A stretch of DNA of 64,000 nt, from positions 444,001 through 508,000 of the forward strand of contig JADPYG010000089.1 in assembly GCA_017654735.1 (NCBI GenBank), given 5' to 3'. Source of the DNA: Vishniacozyma victoriae (lineage: Eukaryota > Basidiomycota > Tremellomycetes > Tremellales > Bulleribasidiaceae). The notes beneath the pieces are model-generated. The model saw only the letters and a list, made by a program, of their open reading frames with translations, was not told where the DNA came from and made no database searches. The first letter of the stretch is position 1. Each line of letters starts with the position of its first letter. Both the position numbers and the translations under genes were made by a program. Below are positions 58,080-64,000 of this stretch, one piece after another.

Positions 58080-58708
58080 ATGCGTCCAACATCATCACTC
58101 CTAGGAGCATCAAGACTCCCATTAACAACGAAAAGAGCAAACAAAGATTTCTACAAAGGTAAGTACCCCCATTTTACTAGGTGATTGACCGTAACTGATT
58201 CAAATAGGAACCGGTCAATCTTACGTTCCAGGAGGTGGACATCGTACTGGTCCACCTGGGAAACATGTTATTCGAGGAAAAGGGAAATATAGACTAGTAG
58301 ATGAGAAAGTTAGGTACTATGTCGGACCAGGTGCCGAAGCTCTAGAAGCAGCTTCTACAAAAGGCGTAAGTTCTTTTCTGTTTTCTCTTTTACATAAAGC
58401 TAATAGAATAGATAAAACCATACGTATCAACCTTAATTCCCCATTCACCTCCAGCCCGAATTCCATCTTTCTCACCCACCCTCCCTAAAGCCGGTCTAGT
58501 GGTTCCCTCGGCATCATCGCCAAATTCTGAACGGACCTTGAAAACACCTCAGGCATATAGTAAATGGTATTGGGCAAGAGGGGAGGATGAGAGGCAATGG
58601 GATATTACACAGGCTAGACGGAAATGGTGGGATGGTATGAGTTCGCATTTGAGTGAATTGAGGGGTGATAAGACGAAGGTCGTGGAGGCTGCTGCCGATA
58701 GGAAGTAG
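58080..58708 (+). CDS. MRPL27: Mitochondrial ribosomal protein mL41 (MRPL27)
   Basis: Large-subunit mitoribosomal protein, about 175 residues, three exons. N-terminal MRPTSSLLGASRLPLTTKRA leads into the family core NKDFYKGTGQSYVPGGGHRT, VIRGKGKYRLVDEKVRYYVG and GIKPYVS. This matches the mL41 pattern (KRxNKDFYKG ... KVRxYVxP ... LKPYV). The fungal C-terminal extension is Trp/Arg-rich (KWYWARGEDERQWDITQARR). The start codon spans 58080-58082. Both introns have the usual short form and end in AATAG. Confidence 0.85.
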
Positions 58709-58946
58709 GGAGGGAGATTAGATTTGAGCGATTCCATGTATTTCTACCATTCACTAGCTGGGTTGGAGAGAGTATCGTTTATTGTTGCAGGCGATAGCAT
58801 TCATGCCTCACGGATTGCCAGTCGCCTGCAATAACGGTCGAGGAAACCGTTCAGTCAGCCGATCACTGCTTGGATACAGGACCGGAAATAAGTCTGTGTG
58901 ACGAGGCTGCATATACATTATTCTATCATTACCAATCGCCCCCTCC

Positions 58947-61604
<2,658 letters not shown>

Positions 61605-61960
61605 ACTGTGCGACTATAGTATGAGGGTGTATGAATAGAGAGGGATAAGGGGAGTGATATAGGTATTAAAGGGTGGGGTGTTGTCTAGACGCAGCGTGTC
61701 AACCTTGTCATGCCTAATCAACAACCCATTGTGAATTAGGCGTACATGACGCCATTTCTTTGTCTAGTTTGTACCTTTCAGAATTTCAGCTCCGAACACT
61801 ATACTTATACCTATATACATTGCTACACTACCTCGCCAATCAGTACCACCAATCAGTCGGTATAACGAGTACCGACTATCGACGAAAACTTGGTCCAATT
61901 ACCTTCAAAGACCACGAACAAACCTTCCCACCAAAATCAAAGCCTTCGGCATCCTCGGCC
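61605..61960. promoter_or_regulatory. Divergent region SEC23 / heat shock factor
   Basis: 356 bp between head-to-head starts. The open frame continues upstream of the HSF ATG but without another ATG, so the HSF 5' leader lies here. No heat shock element arrangement was confidently identified. Confidence 0.45.
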
Positions 61961-64000
61961 ATGACCACGAACCTCAACGCTATAGCCGGCCCGTCCAAGC
62001 TGCCCCCTTCACCTCTCGTTGAGATTGAATCACCAACTCAATCACTCGACAGTCCAGGAAGGGAAGCTCACCGTGGCTTGACGCAGGAACCAACAGTCTC
62101 AAGACCCGGTTTGAGCGTTGATGAGAATGGGGAAATTATCAAGGTTCCTGCCTTTTTGAACAAGCTCTTCAGGTTAGTAGTGTGGTATGCATGGGATGGA
62201 TGGGAACTGATGAACAGTATGGTATCGGATACCTCGACGGATCCGTTGATCTATTGGTCGGATTCTGGAGATTCATTCTTTGGTGAGTTAGCTCGGGCAT
62301 AGACAAAGGGGCCGTGCTGATTGGTAGTACCGAATCATGAGCAATTCGGGAAGGAGCTTCTACCCCGTTTCTTCAAGCATTCCAATTTCTCCAGTTTCGT
62401 CAGGCAATTGAACATGTAAGTCACCTGCTTCCTTTCATGTCCTACTCAAGCTGACTTTCAGGTATGGATTCCGTACGTCCACTAGTATCTTCGCATAGAC
62501 TGAACTGACCCCTAGACAAAGTCCCACACCTTCAATCAGGTGTACTCAAGAACGAAGCTCCTTCTGAGTTATGGGAATTCGTTAACCCATATTTCAAGCG
62601 AAACCAACCCGACCTGCTATCTCGAGTGACCCGCAAGAACAACCGAGGTCCAAACCCCATTCCTACATCCGCTACCTCCTCTAATGGTACCCGCCAATCC
62701 GCTCGACAGGCAGCTACCACCAACACAGTCCTTACTTCCCCTGGCGGTCGACCCATCCACCTCATCACGGACGGTACAACCGAGGGAGAAGCTGGACAAC
62801 TCGTCGGCCCTACCGGCCAGAACCTCGACTTGAGCGCTATTGCATCCAACATTGCCGCTATTAGACAAGCCCAAACGACTTTGACTGCGGATCTCCAAGC
62901 GCTGAAAGCATCAAATGATCATTTATGGAGGGAAGCGCTGGAAACAAGGGAGAAACACAGGACACACGAGGAGACTATGGGATTGATCATTTCGTTCTTG
63001 GAGAGGTTGTTTGGAACGGAAGGAGAGGGTTTGAAGGGTTTGAAGGAAGCATTGAGGAGGGCTGGGATTAGCGGACCGTCAAAGAGGGAAGATAGCGGTA
63101 TGGAAGAGCCTGGATCTCAGAAAAAGAGAAAGAGGTTGGGACCGGAACGTATGATTTCGCATGGACCTGGGGATGAGAAACCGAATGGACATCTTGAGGA
63201 AATTGGTATGTCTGCGTTTGACTTGTCGTACGCGAATGCTGATCACTAGAAAACCCATTCGACTTTTCTTTCCCCAAGATGAACAGAGGCAAATCCCGCA
63301 AGGATGTCGGTACAACCCCAGAAGGCGAAACATGGTCATCTTCGTCTCAACGATTCCAATCCCTCCCAACCGATGATGATGCTCGTTCCAACCCCACTCC
63401 CAATCCTGATCAGGGTCAGTCACACTCGCCAATGTCCGATACCGATACCCTCCGAGCGACCGACATGAACGCTCTTGCACCATACAACTACCCCACTCAA
63501 ATGCCCCAGTTCACCAACTTCAACAATACCAACAATGCCAATACCAACCTTGGTCAACAACCCAATAATGCAAGTACAGGTACAGGGCCAATGTCACCTC
63601 GAACTACTGCAGCTGCTGCTTCTGCATTCAATCTCGATCCATCGATACTACAAACTACCATTGGCTCTTTACTTCAATCTCCTGCTGCTGCTCAATTGTT
63701 CTTGAACAGTCTCAATAACTCGGTACAAGGTCAAAGTTTAAATACTCCAAATCCCGTACCGACAACTCAACCAAGCTACCCATTCCCATCCCAACCTCAG
63801 GTCCAGAACAATCAGCAATACCAACCCACACAAGATATGCAAGATGCCCTCGATCCCACCCTTGCCTTATTCTCCCCACTCCCGAACCCAAATCAAGATG
63901 GATTAATGAATCACTCAGATAATCTCCTGAAATCATACCAGGGAGCAGCGGGGATGAATCAAGATGTCGATAAACTACAAGAATCTATCGACTCGTTAGT
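61961..64000 (+). CDS. HSF1: Heat shock transcription factor (3' end outside window)
   Basis: Trimeric activator of heat shock genes. Start at 61961 ([20 protein letters not shown]), then the HSF DNA-binding domain: [71 protein letters not shown] and [20 protein letters not shown]. An 11-nt exon (62462-62472) encodes part of MYGFH. A hydrophobic heptad region ([39 protein letters not shown]) serves as the trimerisation coil, followed by a basic cluster (KKRKRLG) and a Gln/Asn/Pro-rich activation region. The open frame reaches the window end, so the gene is partial. HSF1 versus an Skn7/Sfl1-type paralog: no receiver domain is seen so far, which favours HSF1. Confidence 0.88.
62462..62472 (+). 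other. 11-nt microexon in the HSF gene
   Basis: Flanked by CTGACTTTCAG and GTACGT. Its 11 nt are required to read N-M-Y-G-F-H across the DNA-binding domain; skipping shifts the frame. Confidence 0.85.

Overview
This window is nuclear DNA of a basidiomycete yeast or fungus, most likely a tremellomycete (Cryptococcus/Kwoniella-like). Nearly every gene is broken by short introns of about 34-60 nt. They have GT (occasionally GC) donors and a CTGAC/CTGAT branch point only a few bases before the acceptor AG. Gene order is compact, with genes on both strands, and the proteins are typical fungal ones. The genus is inferred from intron style and protein character, not from a search. Exon joins were made by hand from frame continuity and splice signals.

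Conserved housekeeping genes fill most of the window. 1-16 kb: a secreted Ala-rich protein, UTP18, a short-chain dehydrogenase, a metacaspase, a large PPP1R37-like leucine-rich-repeat protein, an Mnn2-type mannosyltransferase and a multi-pass membrane protein. 21-29 kb: a KDM3-like JmjC demethylase divergent from an SRRM1-like PWI/RS splicing factor, then a Kre9-like GPI protein. 29.3-33 kb: an Acr2/Ych1-type rhodanese phosphatase divergent from an ACR3 arsenite exporter, followed by a DUF1275 membrane protein. 38.5-50 kb: a bZIP protein, mitochondrial seryl-tRNA synthetase, a GATA factor, HEM12, a Kgd4-like protein, an mS34-like mitoribosomal protein, EXO1 and an intron-containing tRNA-Asp. 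58-64 kb: mL41, SEC23 and a heat shock factor cut by the window edge.

Three accessory islands lie between these blocks. (1) 16.2-21.0 kb: five same-strand tandem paralogs encoding small proteins with a shared core that could be a ubiquitin-like/PB1-like fold, followed by C-terminal membrane anchors. All five keep the same three-exon structure. (2) 33.6-38.4 kb and 54.7-57.5 kb: two runs of unrecognised genes of about 165-250 residues, mostly two-exon, at least two of which resemble each other. (3) 50.4-54.2 kb: a tandem EamA/DMT transporter family with one intact copy, one copy carrying a single in-frame TGA, and a 5'-truncated remnant next to the tRNA gene.

The best candidate for an undescribed system is the five-gene membrane-anchored array. 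The arsenic pair and the decaying transporter array are also worth attention.
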